From Aphanomyces cochlioides (taxonomy: Eukaryota > Oomycota > Saprolegniomycetes > Saprolegniales > Verrucalvaceae): a stretch of DNA of 64,000 nt. Shown piece after piece: positions 43,473 through 54,510 of this stretch. The translations under genes and the position numbers were made by a program. Location: NCBI GenBank assembly GCA_019828595.1, contig JAHQRK010000015.1, positions 1,798,001 through 1,862,000 of the forward strand, read 5' to 3'. How positions within the stretch are numbered: the stretch's first letter is position 1; each line of letters begins with the position of its first letter. Under the pieces are notes generated by a model that saw nothing but the letters and a program-made list of their open reading frames with translations, made no database searches and was not told the origin of the DNA.

Positions 43473-43719
43473 TCGTTGCCAACTGATGATCAAAACAACA
43501 AGTGTGAACGGAGAAGGAGACTCAGAGTCTCCTCCTATTTGGGCTAAAGAAGTGAGGACTGGAGGCTTGCATTTAACCGGATCCGCTTATTCTGACCAAT
43601 CATGAAGGGGGACTCCTCACTTGAAAGTGAGGATGGGAACGCACTGACCAGCCTCTGAGAGTCATTTCATTCTTATGCCATACTTGCTCAAAAACATCCA
43701 AGCAGAAAAAGTCTCTTCC

Positions 43720-43790
43720 ATGGTATAGAGGTTGAGGACGTTCAAGCATAGAAAAACTTTTCTTTGGGCTAGAGGTTGAGGACGACAGTG
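43720..43790. repeat. Short direct repeat TAGAGGTTGAGGACG
   Basis: Two copies lie near 43724 and 43772 in the 5' flank of the next transposase, both on the + strand. Function unknown. Confidence 0.35.
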
Positions 43791-43850
43791 CAAATGAAAA
43801 TTAAGGAGTAAAGAAAATGTCATTGCAGATATTTCCTCGCACCTGAACCC

Positions 43851-45091
43851 ATGGACCCTCGTGAAATTGTTCTTCGTTTCCAAAACGACATGGATGAAGA
43901 AAATAAAAACATGGCGGAACTGAGTCAAGCCTTTCACACTAATGCCGACCAGATAGATGACGCTCCCGACACTTTGACACCCATTATTGACAGCTACTTT
44001 GACCAGGGTGGCAATACATCATTGACGACAATGACGAACTTTACATCTCGCGAATTTGAAGCGATATGGGCTTGGTTGAGCCCGTGCTGGTGCCAACATG
44101 GCAAACTGGTCGTGGAAGAAAATCCAATGTCTCGCCGAAAGACGCACTATTCATGATGATGGTTGTGTTGAAACATTGCAATAATTGGGACAAGCATGCC
44201 TTGGATTTCAAGGTGAAAGCTCCCACGTTCCACAAAATGATGGACAGAGTAATGGAACTTGTGGAGCCAGTGCTGTACAACCACTACGTCAAACCTGTAA
44301 GCATGAGTCAACAACGTCGTGATGGCATGGTTTTTCAGAACTACCCTTATGCCCTTTATTGCACTGACGCCAAGTTCCAACCAGCAAATCGACCAAGTGG
44401 GCGCTTTGATGAAGTTCGTCGTTACTTCTCTGGCAAGCATCACTTGTATGGTCTGAAGCTCGAATGTTCTGTCGCGTATCCAGGGTTTTCTATCGATCTT
44501 TCACCTCATGTGCCTGGCTCAGTCGCGGATTCAACGTTGTTCTTGCAGCGCCTTCAAATCCATCATGCTCTTACACGAAAAGATGACGACGAAGAGTCCA
44601 TTCATGACAATGGAGAAGGCTCCATCGATTATCCAGACCAGTGGGCAATCTTTGTGGACAAGGGATATCAGGGAATACAGCATCATGTCCGATCAATCCA
44701 GCCAACACGACAACCGAGGAATGGCGTTTTGACCCCTCGTGAGATTGAGCGCAATATGCAAGTGTCTTCCGATCGTGTCCTTGTAGAAAATTACTTTGGT
44801 CGAATGTGCATTCTGTGGAAGGTCATGTAAATTACGTACAAGTGGAACGAATCCAAGTTTGACATGGTGTCCAGATTGTGTTGTGCTTTAACGAATGCTT
44901 ATGTCGCTCGAATGCCCCTCCGGACGACTGACGGAGCGTACTACCAAAGCGTTATGGCTCGTTACAGCTCCATGGCTGACGAACGACGACGAACTAGGAC
45001 TCGAGCCCAAACCCAGTATCGACTAAGACGAGCCAGGCGACTGGAAGTTCTTTCCCCTTTGTATGATAGGCGTCGTAGCTCTCAGTTGTGA
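43851..45091 (+). pseudogene. Second Harbinger-type DDE transposase, frameshift plus nonsense codon
   Basis: The N-terminal frame is 43851-44090 (MDPREIVLRFQNDMDEENKN ... NFTSREFEAIWAW). It shifts near 44085 into LVEPVLVPTWQTGRGRKSNVSP (quoted in part), then DALFMMMVVLKH. The catalytic blocks are ALYCTDAKFQPANRP (first Asp), IFVDKGYQGIQHH (second Asp) and SDRVLVENYFGRM (Glu). TAA at 44828 interrupts LWKVM-ITYKWNESKFD, after which the same frame continues to TGA at 45089. It differs clearly from the element at 41377 (different spacing, YCTDAKFQ type). No terminal repeats were identified. Confidence 0.82.
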
Positions 45092-45929
45092 TTGCGAGGA
45101 AAGTTGTAAATTATTCGTTAAAGAGAATCATTCATTTTGGATGCCAAGCAAAGCGTGAATGCGTGGTAAATTAGGCCGCAGGCCACAGCGCGGCATGCCG
45201 CGCCATCGAGCGTCAGCGAGAAAGCCCCGCTGGGCGGAAATTTTTAGTTGTTGAAACTTCAAAATCGTTTTTGAGGCTGTTAGTGGTCGCTTTTGGCTTT
45301 GAAATGTGTCTCCTTGTGATGCGCATGGTCATTACTATCATTTCAGCCACTCAAATTTATGTTTTGAGGACAAATGATATCCATATGTTTTTATGAAGAT
45401 CGACTTTGTGATCAATTAGATGTGTTTTGGTCAGTCATTTGCACGACAAGTCAAAAATGGAATACTATATCATTTCCCCAATTATACACACTTATCTGTG
45501 TCAATGATCACTTTGTCCGTTGTGATCAAACAGTAACTGTTTGATATAGAGATCTATTGATCAATATGCAGCTCGAACAGTCAATCATGCTTGTGTTTTG
45601 ATGAACAACCTTGACAATGCGGGTGCTTTGATAAAGTTCTGTCTGTCGAGTCGCCATATTTCATGTTTGAAAGACTAGCGAAGAAGCATCACTTCAAGTG
45701 GTGCTGAGTCTTGTTCACAGATAAATCTGACCGAAGGGTTGACACATGATTTGATGTTTCCTGTCATTACTTAGTACTTACCCAAGGAAATATTTTAATC
45801 TATGTCCGCATAAGATACTGGATATTGACCAAAAGACAAGGAATGCTGAGGTAAATTATCTTAATCCAGTACTGTCCATGAAGTACTCTGAAGGCAACAT
45901 CTGTCACTTTCCATTTTGCTCCCAAAAAC
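45092..45929. other. Intergenic stretch
   Basis: No gene recognised. A GC-rich patch with self-complementary phrases (GCGCGGCATGCCGCGC) lies at about 45190-45215. The remainder is AT-rich. GTCACTTTCCATTTTGCTC just before 45930 resembles the initiator seen at other SDR copies. Confidence 0.4.
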
Positions 45930-46851
45930 ATGCCATTCACTGTTGGAGACATCCCAGACCAGACTGGTCGTGTTGCCATTGTCACTGGCGGCACGGCTGG
46001 TATTGGTCTACAAAGTGTGACTGACCTTTGCTCGCAAAGGCTGCCATGTCATCTTCACTGCTCGGAATGCCACACGTGGACAAGAAGCTGTCGATAAAAT
46101 CAAAGCAGCCGTCGGACCTGAATCATGCAACGTCGAATTTGGAGTTGCCGACAATGAAGACCTCATTACTGATGCAGCTTTTGTGGATGAATTCTTGGCT
46201 CGTAACCTGCCGTTGCATATCCTGCTGCTGAACGCTGGTCAATATTATCGACCGTTCAGCGAGATCCATGGCGTGGAATCTACTGTGTTTATCAACCACG
46301 TGGCCCATCATCTTATTGCCACACGTTTCTTGCCAGTGCTGAAGCAATCGGCGCCTTCTCGAGTTGTGATCGTGTCGAGTGCAGCTCATGCGTTCACGAC
46401 AGTGCTCGACTTGGACTTGCCGGCCAAAGACAAGTACGACAGTATCAAAGCCTACGCCGTCTCAAAATTGGCGAATATTCTCATGGGCCATGGTCTGTTG
46501 AAGCAAATTGGATCCGAGAAAGTGTACGTCAACTCGTTGCATCCAGGGCGAGTGGCAACACCAACGCCTCGATCAAAATACGAGGTCACTCTGTTATCTG
46601 GATTCTCAGTGACGTTTTTGGCGACTTGCTCAAATTTTACCTTCAATGGTTTGGCATTTCACCTGAAGAGGGCGCTCTCACGCAGCTTTACTTGGCAACA
46701 AGTCCAGAAGTTGAGAAGAACGAATGGCAATGTCAATACTTTTTACTCCTATCGCCAACAAGGCTACTGAATTGAGCGGCGATCTTGCGGAAGTGGAGCA
46801 TTTGTGGAACTGGACGAACGACGTCATAGATTGTGCGTTAGCCAAAAAGTG
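45930..46851 (+). pseudogene. SDR copy 7, frameshifted
   Basis: ATG at 45930 starts MPFTVGDIPDQTGRVAIVTG with TGGTAGIGLQSV. An extra T near 46030 (GACCTTTGCTCG) shifts the frame, and homology resumes as ARKGCHVIFTARNATRGQEA. A further change falls around 46160. The frame 46183-46640 is good: LLLNAGQYYRPF, FINHVAHHLIATRFLPVLKQ, VIVSSAAHAF, YAVSKLANILM, NSLHPGRVATPTP. Another shift near 46640 precedes the C-terminus (LTQLYLATSPEVEKNEWQ) and stop TGA at 46849. There are at least three shifts, but the active-site residues are retained. Confidence 0.82.
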
Positions 46852-47323
46852 ACTGGAAGATCCGAGAAATGGTGAAAATGCTCTCACCCAACCAATAGGT
46901 CGGTAAAGTAATTGATGTTTTAACTCCACTAAGGCCCAGTTAAAGTTGTGTCTTCAAGCCTTGACTAAGTATTTACTCGATGGGGATTCGTTCCAAGCAC
47001 TAAGACGGAAGTTATGCAATCCTTTTCAGTCAACATGGTCGCGCCAACTTCCCATGGTGTCTTCGATTAGTACACTGACAAAATTGGTGGCGTAATCAAG
47101 TCCAAGGATAATGTATGGTCGATTGATATTTCGACCAATCAAATACGAAAAGAAATATTTCGATCATTCTTTCGAATTCGCAAATTGATCAACGACATGG
47201 ATGAGTACACGACTCAGCGTTGCCATCAACAAACTCCATGCAGGATCGCTCATCACGTCATTGACATCACCCACTTCAACTTCAAATGCATGGACTCCCA
47301 TTTACTCTCTCTCAACTATCATC

Positions 47324-48243
47324 ATGCCATTCTCGACTGCTTGCATGCTCGACCAAACTGGTTGTGTTGCCATTGTGACGGAAGGCACGGCTGGCCTCGG
47401 CTTTGAAAGCGTCCTCGAACTCGCTCGCAAAGGATGCCACGTCATCTTCACTGCACGCAATCAAATCTGTGGCGAAGAAACCATTTCAAGACTCAAGGAG
47501 ATGCTCCTACCCTCAGCCTCGTCGAATGCTGAGTATGCGATTGCGGACAACGCCGACCTCGCCAGCATCGAAGTATTTGCCAGCGAATTCCTGGCTCGCA
47601 ACCTGCCTCTGAACATTCTTTTTCTCAATGCTGGTATCGGGTTTGCGCTGTACCGAGAAATCCATGGCATCGACTCGACCTTGTTCGTCAACCACGTCGC
47701 TCATCATCTCTTGGCCACCAAATTACTCCCAGTGCTAGTCCGCTCAGCTCCATCTCGCGTCGTGATTGTGTCGAGTGGAGCTCATGCCTCTGCCAAAACC
47801 TTGCTCTCGAACTGCCTGGAGAAGCCAAGTAAAGCAGTTTGGCAGCATACAGTGTCTCGAAGCTAGCCAATATCATGATGGGTCATGGTTTGATCCAGCA
47901 CATTGGATCGTCCAAAGTGTACCTTAACTCGATCCACCCTGGCATCGTGGCTACAGAAGGAACACAAGGGACTATCGCACTCCCTCAAGTGCCGTGGATA
48001 TTGAGACTGCTCGCGGCGGCTGGGTTCAAGCTGATCTGTGCCTTGCTTGGTGCGAAGACCGAGAACGGAGTGCTAACTCAGTTATACGTGGCGACGAGTC
48101 AAAAGAACGAATGGCAAGGACAATACTTTTCTCCCGTTGGAGAGCTGGACAAGGCGACGCCGTTGTCGCGAGACCCCGAGCAGATCGAGCGTCTGTGGGG
48201 ATGGACAAATGATGTCATAGCTCGAATTTTGAACACGAAGTAG
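47324..48243 (+). pseudogene. SDR copy 8, frameshift and nonsense codon
   Basis: ATG at 47324 starts MPFSTACMLDQTGCVAIVTE; the loop is TEGTAGLG instead of TGGTAGLG. It continues normally through FLNAGIGFALY, FVNHVAHHLLATKLLPVLVR and VIVSSGAHASAKT. A one-base shift near 47805 then hides LALELPGEAK, which in the restored frame is followed by TAA (47828-47830 region) where Tyr is expected. The second frame (47839-48243) gives LAAYSVSKLANIMMGHGLI, NSIHPGIVATEG, a short deletion in ATS-QKNEWQGQY and the C-terminal WGWTNDVIARILNTK with TAG. Substitution in the glycine loop suggests it lost function some time ago. Confidence 0.82.
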
Positions 48244-48892
48244 GAATAGAAGAAATAGTTAGCATTCTAATGTACTATAAGTAATATTCCATAGTACTTA
48301 CTGGATTGACACTTTGAGTTAGCACACGAACAAAAAACCATCGGGTTGCTGTGAAGTCCTAGGCTTGAGCAAGTTTGGTATTCCTCTCGAGAGAGCTTAT
48401 CATGTTTATAAGAGCTCTCATTGAGCGATCTATGTTGCGACTCGGAAGCATAGAAGTGTGGATTCCTCAAGATCCATAAGAAAGCGAATACCAGAGAAAT
48501 ATGACGCAATCCATAATCACATCATAACATGGGTGCAGTTCGACTACGAACAGTAACAACACTGCAATGTTGGTTTTCACATGATTCACGAGCTAGAGAA
48601 AATATTACATGCCATCTCCGATGAAAAATCGAGTTACCACGGTGAACACTTACGCGATCAACTCTTTGAGATACAACTCTCATCATGTGGATGTGCGGAT
48701 TAGTACTCCTTTTTGCTTAGTACTTCGAAGTACTTCCATCGGTTACAACAACCAGGACAATACTTGGCGAAACTGTTTGATTGTCAAGATGTTCACGAAA
48801 TCAGTTTGATGCACGAATACTCGATCAAACAGTCTAATTGTCTCGTCAGCCTCGCCAGCTTCATTGTTTCATTTGCTCTCGACTTCTCAAAC
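48244..48892. other. Intergenic region upstream of SDR copy 9
   Basis: It contains CTTCATTGTTTCATTTGC at 48859-48876, an oomycete Inr-like motif about 17 bp upstream of the ATG at 48893. No other gene is recognised. Confidence 0.45.
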
Positions 48893-49822
48893 ATGACCTT
48901 CACCATCGCTGATATTCCCGACCAAACTGGTCGCGTTGCCATTGTGACTGGTGGGACCGCTGGAATTGGCCTCGAAAGCGTCATCGCTCTGGCCCGCAAA
49001 GGCGCCCATGTGATTTTCACCGCTCGTAATGAACCTCGCGGCCAAGAAACTCTTGAAAAGATCAAAGTTGCTCTCGCGCCTGCACGATTTAATATTGAAT
49101 TCGCCGTTGCCGACAACACTGACTTGAAGAGTGTCGAAGCTTTTGCTAATTCCTTCTTGGCTCGCAATCTCCCCCTTCATATCCTGTTGCTCAACGCTGG
49201 TGTGGCTGCGAAGGCCTACGGCGTGATTGAAGGCGTTGAGTCGACTTTGTTCAACAACCATGTGGCCCACCAACTCTTGGCTATTCGTTTACTCCCTTTG
49301 TTGGAGCGGTCGGGACCGTCTCGTGTGGTCATTGTGGCGAGTGAAGTGCACAAATTTACCAACAAGATCGATTTGGACTTACCCAGTGAGGCAAACTACA
49401 ACAGTATGACGGCGTACAATGTTTCCAAGCTGGCTAACGTCATGATGGCGCATGGTTTATTGAAGCGAGTGGATCGCTCCAAGGTTTTCATCAACAGTTT
49501 GCATCCTGGCATTGTTGCTTCTGACCTTGTCAAGTCTGGTGTCAAGCTCCCCCAACTCCCATGGATTGTTCGACCAGTTTTGGAGTGGTTTATGGGATTT
49601 TTCTTTCGTTCTTTTGGCTACACTCCTCTCAAAGGTGCTCTGACTCAATTGTACGTTGCAACAAGTCTTGACATCGTCAAGAACGAGTGGCAAGGACAAT
49701 ATTACTCGCCCATTGCCAAGCTGGGCAAGTCTTCGGACTTGAGTCGCGACCCCGAACAAATCGAGCGTCTTTGGAAGTGGACGAACGACTTGATTGCGCG
49801 TATACTGGACAAGAAGCAGTAG
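48893..49822 (+). CDS. SDR family oxidoreductase, retinol-dehydrogenase-like, copy 9 (309 aa, intact)
   Basis: The start at 48893 (MTFTIADIPDQTGRVAIVTG) is chosen over the longer frame from 48713 because it aligns with all relatives and follows an initiator-like motif. Features are TGGTAGIG, FTARNEPRGQETLEKI, ADNTDLKSVEAF, LLNAGVAAKAY, VESTLFNNHVAHQLL, the Ser block VIVASEVH, YNVSKLANVMM, NSLHPGIVASDL and C-terminal RDPEQIERLWKWTNDLIARI. In the Ser block the usual VSS is VAS, so the second Ser remains as the likely catalytic residue. The C-terminal third has a hydrophobic stretch (WIVRPVLEWFMGFFFRSFGY) that could attach the enzyme to a membrane, as in microsomal retinol dehydrogenases. Confidence 0.92.
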   Translation: MTFTIADIPDQTGRVAIVTGGTAGIGLESVIALARKGAHVIFTARNEPRGQETLEKIKVALAPARFNIEFAVADNTDLKSVEAFANSFLARNLPLHILLLNAGVAAKAYGVIEGVESTLFNNHVAHQLLAIRLLPLLERSGPSRVVIVASEVHKFTNKIDLDLPSEANYNSMTAYNVSKLANVMMAHGLLKRVDRSKVFINSLHPGIVASDLVKSGVKLPQLPWIVRPVLEWFMGFFFRSFGYTPLKGALTQLYVATSLDIVKNEWQGQYYSPIAKLGKSSDLSRDPEQIERLWKWTNDLIARILDKKQ

Positions 49823-50828
49823 ATGCACCAAGCCCTTCATAAGAATACATGAACTTTCGTGTTGAAAGTTTTTCATTTCGGAACGACCAACGTCTCAACC
49901 CACATTCATTCACTGCTCATAAGTCCAAGTTGTGACCACACTCGTGCACCAACAAAGACAGGCCAGTGACTTTGAGGATGTGGTTGCTTTGGCCCACCAT
50001 GTGACATTCCACAGCCCATCGTCTGAAGCGAGAGAATTTCGAAAGAATGTTTCTTTTCGTATTTGATTGGTCAAAATAGAAATCGGACTTGATTAGGTTG
50101 GCTGCGACATCGCCACATCCCATGTTCAAACAGTGGAGCCTAACAGTATTCAATAGGACAACGAGTATTTCTCTTGCAAATTCTAGCTTAGCTTGGTATA
50201 TTTGGGCTGACGAATCCACATGATCATAGCCACTGACTCATCCTGTGTCGGCAGCGACATCACAGCTTGGACTTATTCGATAGAGGTCGTGTCTTCTGTT
50301 GATCATCCTTCGTCTCATGCTTTTGTTTGCATGGTGCATTAGGAGTGGATGAATGTAGGTTGAGATGCCAACAGTAGAGAATCACGACTCAAATCCGACG
50401 ACTTGCGCAGCTTGGAAATTAGGGTCAAGTTTTGGCCTTTCCCCTCGTTCTGTTCAATATCAAAACGATGCCAGTCGTCAAGACAACGCTGCTTCGTCAC
50501 TCAATTGGCATTTCCAACTTCATTCCAGATTATCAATGTTATACATGACGCAAGATTGCGATGCAGTTCTTAGTGCGTTTTTGCTCGATCTGTACTTACG
50601 ATAAGACATGAAAATCAAGTTCCCACAGCAATTGCCAGGGCTCTCTATCTTTCCCTAAATACTCTACTTCATAGATGAGAGAGGTAGCAGTCTATGCGGA
50701 AGTATGGCTGGCGCAGGTGAATTATGGACTAAAAGAATAAAACACTGCAGGAAGTAATTTGAATTCAAACTTAGAAAAGCAGCACACTAATGATCGTGTG
50801 GCGGTCAACGAGGAGGGCGTTTGATCTC
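49823..50828. other. Intergenic region between convergent SDR copies 9 and 10
   Basis: No gene recognised. A 79-codon frame at 50365-50604 has no identifiable domain. Confidence 0.4.
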
Positions 50829-51755
50829 TCAGTTCTTCGACAAAACACGGTTGATGACGTCATTCGTCCAGCTCCAGAGACGTTCCACTTGCACGGGATC
50901 GCGACTCAATGGTGTGGCTTTGTCCAGTTTGGCAACAGGGGTAAAATATTGTCCTTGCCACTCGTTCTTCTCAACTTCAGGACTTGTTGCCAAGTACAAT
51001 TGAGTAAGAGCACCCGTTTCAGGAGCAACGCCAAACCAGCGAAGGTACGTTTTCAGCAAGAAACCAAGAAATCGACTGATGAATCCTGGAAACTGAGTCA
51101 GCACAAATTGTTTCTCTGGCGTCGGCGTCGCCACTCGTCCAGGATGCAAAGAGTTAACGTACACTTTCGCCGACCCGATTTGCTTCAAAAGACCATGTCC
51201 CATGAGAATATTGGCCACTTTCGAGGTGCCATAAGCCGCCATACTGTTGTACTTGTCTTCGCTCGGCAAGTCCAAGTCGAGCTCCGTTGGAAACGCATGG
51301 GCTTCACTCGATACAATCACAACGCGAGACGGAGCGGAGCTCTTAAGCACTGATAAAAAACGACTGGCCAGGAGTTGATGAGCCACGTGGTTGTTAAAGA
51401 GCGTGGATTCGACGCCGTGGACCGCCTGGTACGGACGAAAGGCTCGACCAGCATTGAGCAATAGGATATGCAATGGTAGATTGCGAGCCAGGAAGGCGTC
51501 CGCAAACGCAGCGACACTGGCGAGGTCTTCGTTGTCAGCAATACCATACTCAACCTTGCAAGATGCTGGAGCTATGGCGGTTTTGATTTTATCGACAGCT
51601 TCTTGTCCACGCGTGGCGTTCCTCGCCGTAAAAATGACGTGGCAGCCTTTGCGAGTGAGGGCAATAACACTTTGGAGACCAATACCAGCCGTGCCGCCGG
51701 TGACGATGGCAACGCGTCCAGTTTGATCTGGCATATCAGCGATGGAGAAAGCCAT
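50829..51755 (-). CDS. SDR family oxidoreductase, retinol-dehydrogenase-like, copy 10 (308 aa, intact)
   Basis: It is open from MAFSIADMPDQTGRVAIVTG to TAG at 50829. Features are TGGTAGIG, FTARNATRGQEAVDKI, ADNEDLASV, LLLNAGRAF, VESTLFNNHVAHQLLASRFL, the catalytic Ser block VIVSSEAHAF, YGTSKVANILMGHGLL, NSLHPGRVATPTPEKQ, and C-terminal SRDPVQVERLWSWTNDVINRVL. It is the closest intact relative of broken copies 3, 5 and 7, which share NEDLASV, HPG.VATPTP and FVLTQ(F/L)P. It may therefore represent the ancestral state of that subgroup. The expected reaction is NADP(H)-dependent oxidation or reduction of a lipophilic alcohol or carbonyl; substrate unknown. Confidence 0.92.
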   Translation of the reverse strand: MAFSIADMPDQTGRVAIVTGGTAGIGLQSVIALTRKGCHVIFTARNATRGQEAVDKIKTAIAPASCKVEYGIADNEDLASVAAFADAFLARNLPLHILLLNAGRAFRPYQAVHGVESTLFNNHVAHQLLASRFLSVLKSSAPSRVVIVSSEAHAFPTELDLDLPSEDKYNSMAAYGTSKVANILMGHGLLKQIGSAKVYVNSLHPGRVATPTPEKQFVLTQFPGFISRFLGFLLKTYLRWFGVAPETGALTQLYLATSPEVEKNEWQGQYFTPVAKLDKATPLSRDPVQVERLWSWTNDVINRVLSKN

Positions 51756-52282
51756 AACGGAGCGGTTGAAAGCAACTAGAAAAATGATTCGTGGTGTAAT
51801 TTTATAATGCTAATGCAGAAATTTATCATACTTGAAATGTCCTCCCATGATCTTGATTATGATTGGATAAAATGTGATTTCGATTGTTGGAATCGATCGT
51901 AATCGAGAATTCTCACATTCTGTCGAATTCCTTGACTCGAAGTCGTAGTCAACATTGGAATTACCTGAACCCAGAGGACTTCTGAAGAGGGCTCAGTGAT
52001 CCTTCAAGACAAACATTTATGTGCTTGCGGCGCCAGAGGAACTTCCGCGATCTGGCGAAAGTTTCAAGTCAAGCCATTTCACCAAGAATGCGTTGATTAC
52101 TATTGCGGTTCCGAGCATCTTCGTCGATTCCGAAGCATTTTCACTGCATTTAGAGGCCGAAAGGGATTCTGAAAGTATTATTTCAGCTGCAAGTTGTGCA
52201 GACAAAAGCTGGAGAAGTAGTAATCAATTGAAAAAGAAAATGAAATGTATTGGAGTGGACCTTACTGAAATTGAAAACTCTC
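51756..52282. other. Intergenic stretch between SDR copies 10 and 11
   Basis: No supported gene or repeat. Confidence 0.4.
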
Positions 52283-53220
52283 CTACTTCTTGGCCAAAAC
52301 ATCAGCAATCAAGTCGTTGATCCAATTCCATAGACGATCGATCTCCTTTGGGTCGCGGCTCAAGGCCGTCGCTTTGTCCAACCTGGCGATTGGAGTGAAG
52401 TATTGACCTTGCCATCGGTTCTTCTCAATGTCAGGACTCGTGGCCACATACAATTGCGTGAGCGCTCGTTTTTCAGGTGTGTAACCAAGGCGATTGATAT
52501 AAAATAAGAGAATCGCTTCGGCAAGCCAACGAATAAACCACGGCAAGTGGGTCAAATTGGCGCCAGATCGCGTGATTTCAGTCGACACTTCACCAGGATG
52601 CACCGAGTTGACAAACACATTCGCAGAGTTTATTCGCTTCAAAAGACCGTGACCCATCATGATATTTGCCAACTTGGAAGTGCCATAAGCACGCAAACTG
52701 TGGTGGGTCTTGGGATCTGTCAAGTTCAAATTCAACGTGTCGGCAAATGTATGAGCCACACTCGAGACGGAGCCGAGGTCTCTAGCACAGGAAGTAACCG
52801 CGTGACCAAGAGCTGGTGAGCCACATGGTTGACAAATAAAGTAGACTCGACACCATGAATCATGCGGAACGGTTGTGTTCCGAGACCGGCGTTGAGGAGG
52901 AGAATATGGAGTGGCAGCTTTCGAGCCAGGAAGGAATTGGCAAACGCAACGATGCTGTCGAGGTCTTCATTGTCCGCCACACCATATTCAACGTTGAATG
53001 TAGCAGGCGATAGCGCAGCCGACACTTTAGTTTCTTCACCACGGGCCGTACTGCGAGCGGTGAAAATGACGTGGCATCCTTTGCGAGCGAGGGTAATGAC
53101 ACTGGCGAGACCAAGACCAGCCGTGCCACCCGTGACTATGGCAACATTTCCGGTCTGGTCAGGGATGTTAGGGGAGGAACTAAGGAGCACCCAAATCAGG
53201 GCTCCACAACACATGGTCAT
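52283..53220 (-). pseudogene. SDR copy 11, internal deletion, exchanged N-terminus
   Basis: The N-terminus is MTMCCGALIWVLLSSSPNIP joined to DQTGNVAIVTGG, a hydrophobic leader in place of the MTFSIADIP of its relatives. TGGTAGLG, FTARSTARGEE, LLNAGLGTQPF and VESTLFVNHVAHQLL follow. After SAPSRV about 16 bases are missing (the VIVSS catalytic-Ser block), causing a frameshift. The second frame (52283-52759) continues VAHTFADTLNL, YGTSKLANIMMGHGL, NSVHPGEVSTEITRS, and C-terminal WNWINDLIADVLAKK. Loss of the catalytic Ser block and the shift make it non-functional. The leader and its 5' flank are repeated at 57303-57393. Confidence 0.82.
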
Positions 53221-54510
53221 ATGGACGACAGGTGAGACAAGGAAACCGTCCCACTTATTGATTGAAACAATGTATCTTATATAAAATTATATAAATATAA
53301 ATATGCATTTATAGAGGTATCAATATAAAGAGTATCTTTGGAAATGATGAATAAAAACACCAGTTATATACTGTACCCCCATAATTCGAATACTTTTAGG
53401 ACTAATACTATATTTATATATAATCATTGTTATCATTTCTTTTGTTCAAAGATTCCGACGAGTGACCTCTATTAGTTTATAATCTTGGCAACTTATTTTG
53501 CTAAACCGTGGCTAAAACAGATAACGTCGTAGAACTTGCCAAGATTATAAACGAAAAGAGTCAGGGCTGAAGTGATAAATGGTGTCGAACGGTTGATTGT
53601 CATACAGATATTAATGTACAGCGCTTCGTCTCAGATTTGTAGAACAACGGGCATTCGGTCGTAATGTAAGTAAGAACCTATCGGAATAGCCAATGCTTCC
53701 CATTGCATTATCTCCTAACGTTAACACAACTACAACATTCGTTCTTGTCTCCAGTGCATGTGGTTGTTCCAAACACTGAACCACAAGTGCAGATTTAATC
53801 GTTGTTGTGTTAACTAAAGCCTCAGCAACACTCACAATGGGAGTCGCATTGACTTGCGCGAGAAATCTTTGAGGTTTACTCTGGTTTATCGCCGAGAGAT
53901 ACGACTTTAGTTCGGCTCGGCACATAGCAGCACTCGGATCTCTTGAGAGCACCAAGTGTAAGATACATCCCGGTGGTCCAGGCGAATTACCACGAGGCGA
54001 ACGTCCACCTTAACAAGTGGGCATTGGTTTTCACATTTTTGGATTTGAGCACTTGTTTATTAACTCGTTCGAGTAGTACAGTTTACATACATATATTGTT
54101 GTTTTCGTCTATAATTTTTTTTAATACATTCGCCTATTCGTAATATTATTGGTTGAAAACCAGCTTCGAATTCATTTACCCATATTTTTTTCAAAATTGT
54201 TCATGTACTTACTTGTAGGCATGAAATCCTAATTATTTGTCTATCTAATTATTATTGGTTACAACACTGCTACTTTAATTTATTTGCCTTTCTATTTTTA
54301 ATTGGTCAAAACCCTGCTACGACGTCTGTTCCCCATTTTTCTTCTCCGTAATTGGCTAAATCCCCTCCATAATTACTTGGTTGAAATTTATCCCAAATCT
54401 CCTCGATTTCATTGGTAGATTTCGCAGGGAATGGGCGTACTGTCTTCCAATTGGTTATTTTACTCGCAAACAGTTACCGGTGCCTTTTTATTCTTCACTT
54501 TACTTGAGAA
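53221..54510. other. Intergenic AT-rich stretch
   Basis: Apart from a hairpin (53476-53551) nothing is recognised. A 114-codon minus-strand frame at 53611-53955 has no identifiable domain and no clear start context. Confidence 0.4.
53476..53551. repeat. Hairpin with 19-bp arms
   Basis: TTTATAATCTTGGCAACTT (53476-53494) is complementary to 53533-53551 with one mismatch, with a 38-base loop. Confidence 0.6.

Larger units (their letters stand above)
41377..43655. mobile_element. PIF/Harbinger transposon with transposase and Myb-like gene
   Basis: The terminal repeats are GAGGTTGGTCAGTGCGT at 41377 and ACGCACTGACCAGCCTC ending at 43655 (one mismatch), flanked by the 3-bp duplication TGA (41374-41376 and 43656-43658). 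It contains two convergent genes, the transposase on + and the Myb/SANT-like partner on -, the usual Harbinger arrangement. Confidence 0.9.

Noticed and set aside
48713..48892. N-terminal extension of SDR copy 9
   Set aside because: All relatives begin at the MTF(S/T)IADIP methionine, and an initiator-like motif lies at 48859-48876.
53611..53955. 114-codon minus-strand open frame
   Set aside because: No domain, signal peptide, splice continuity or promoter motif; likely chance.
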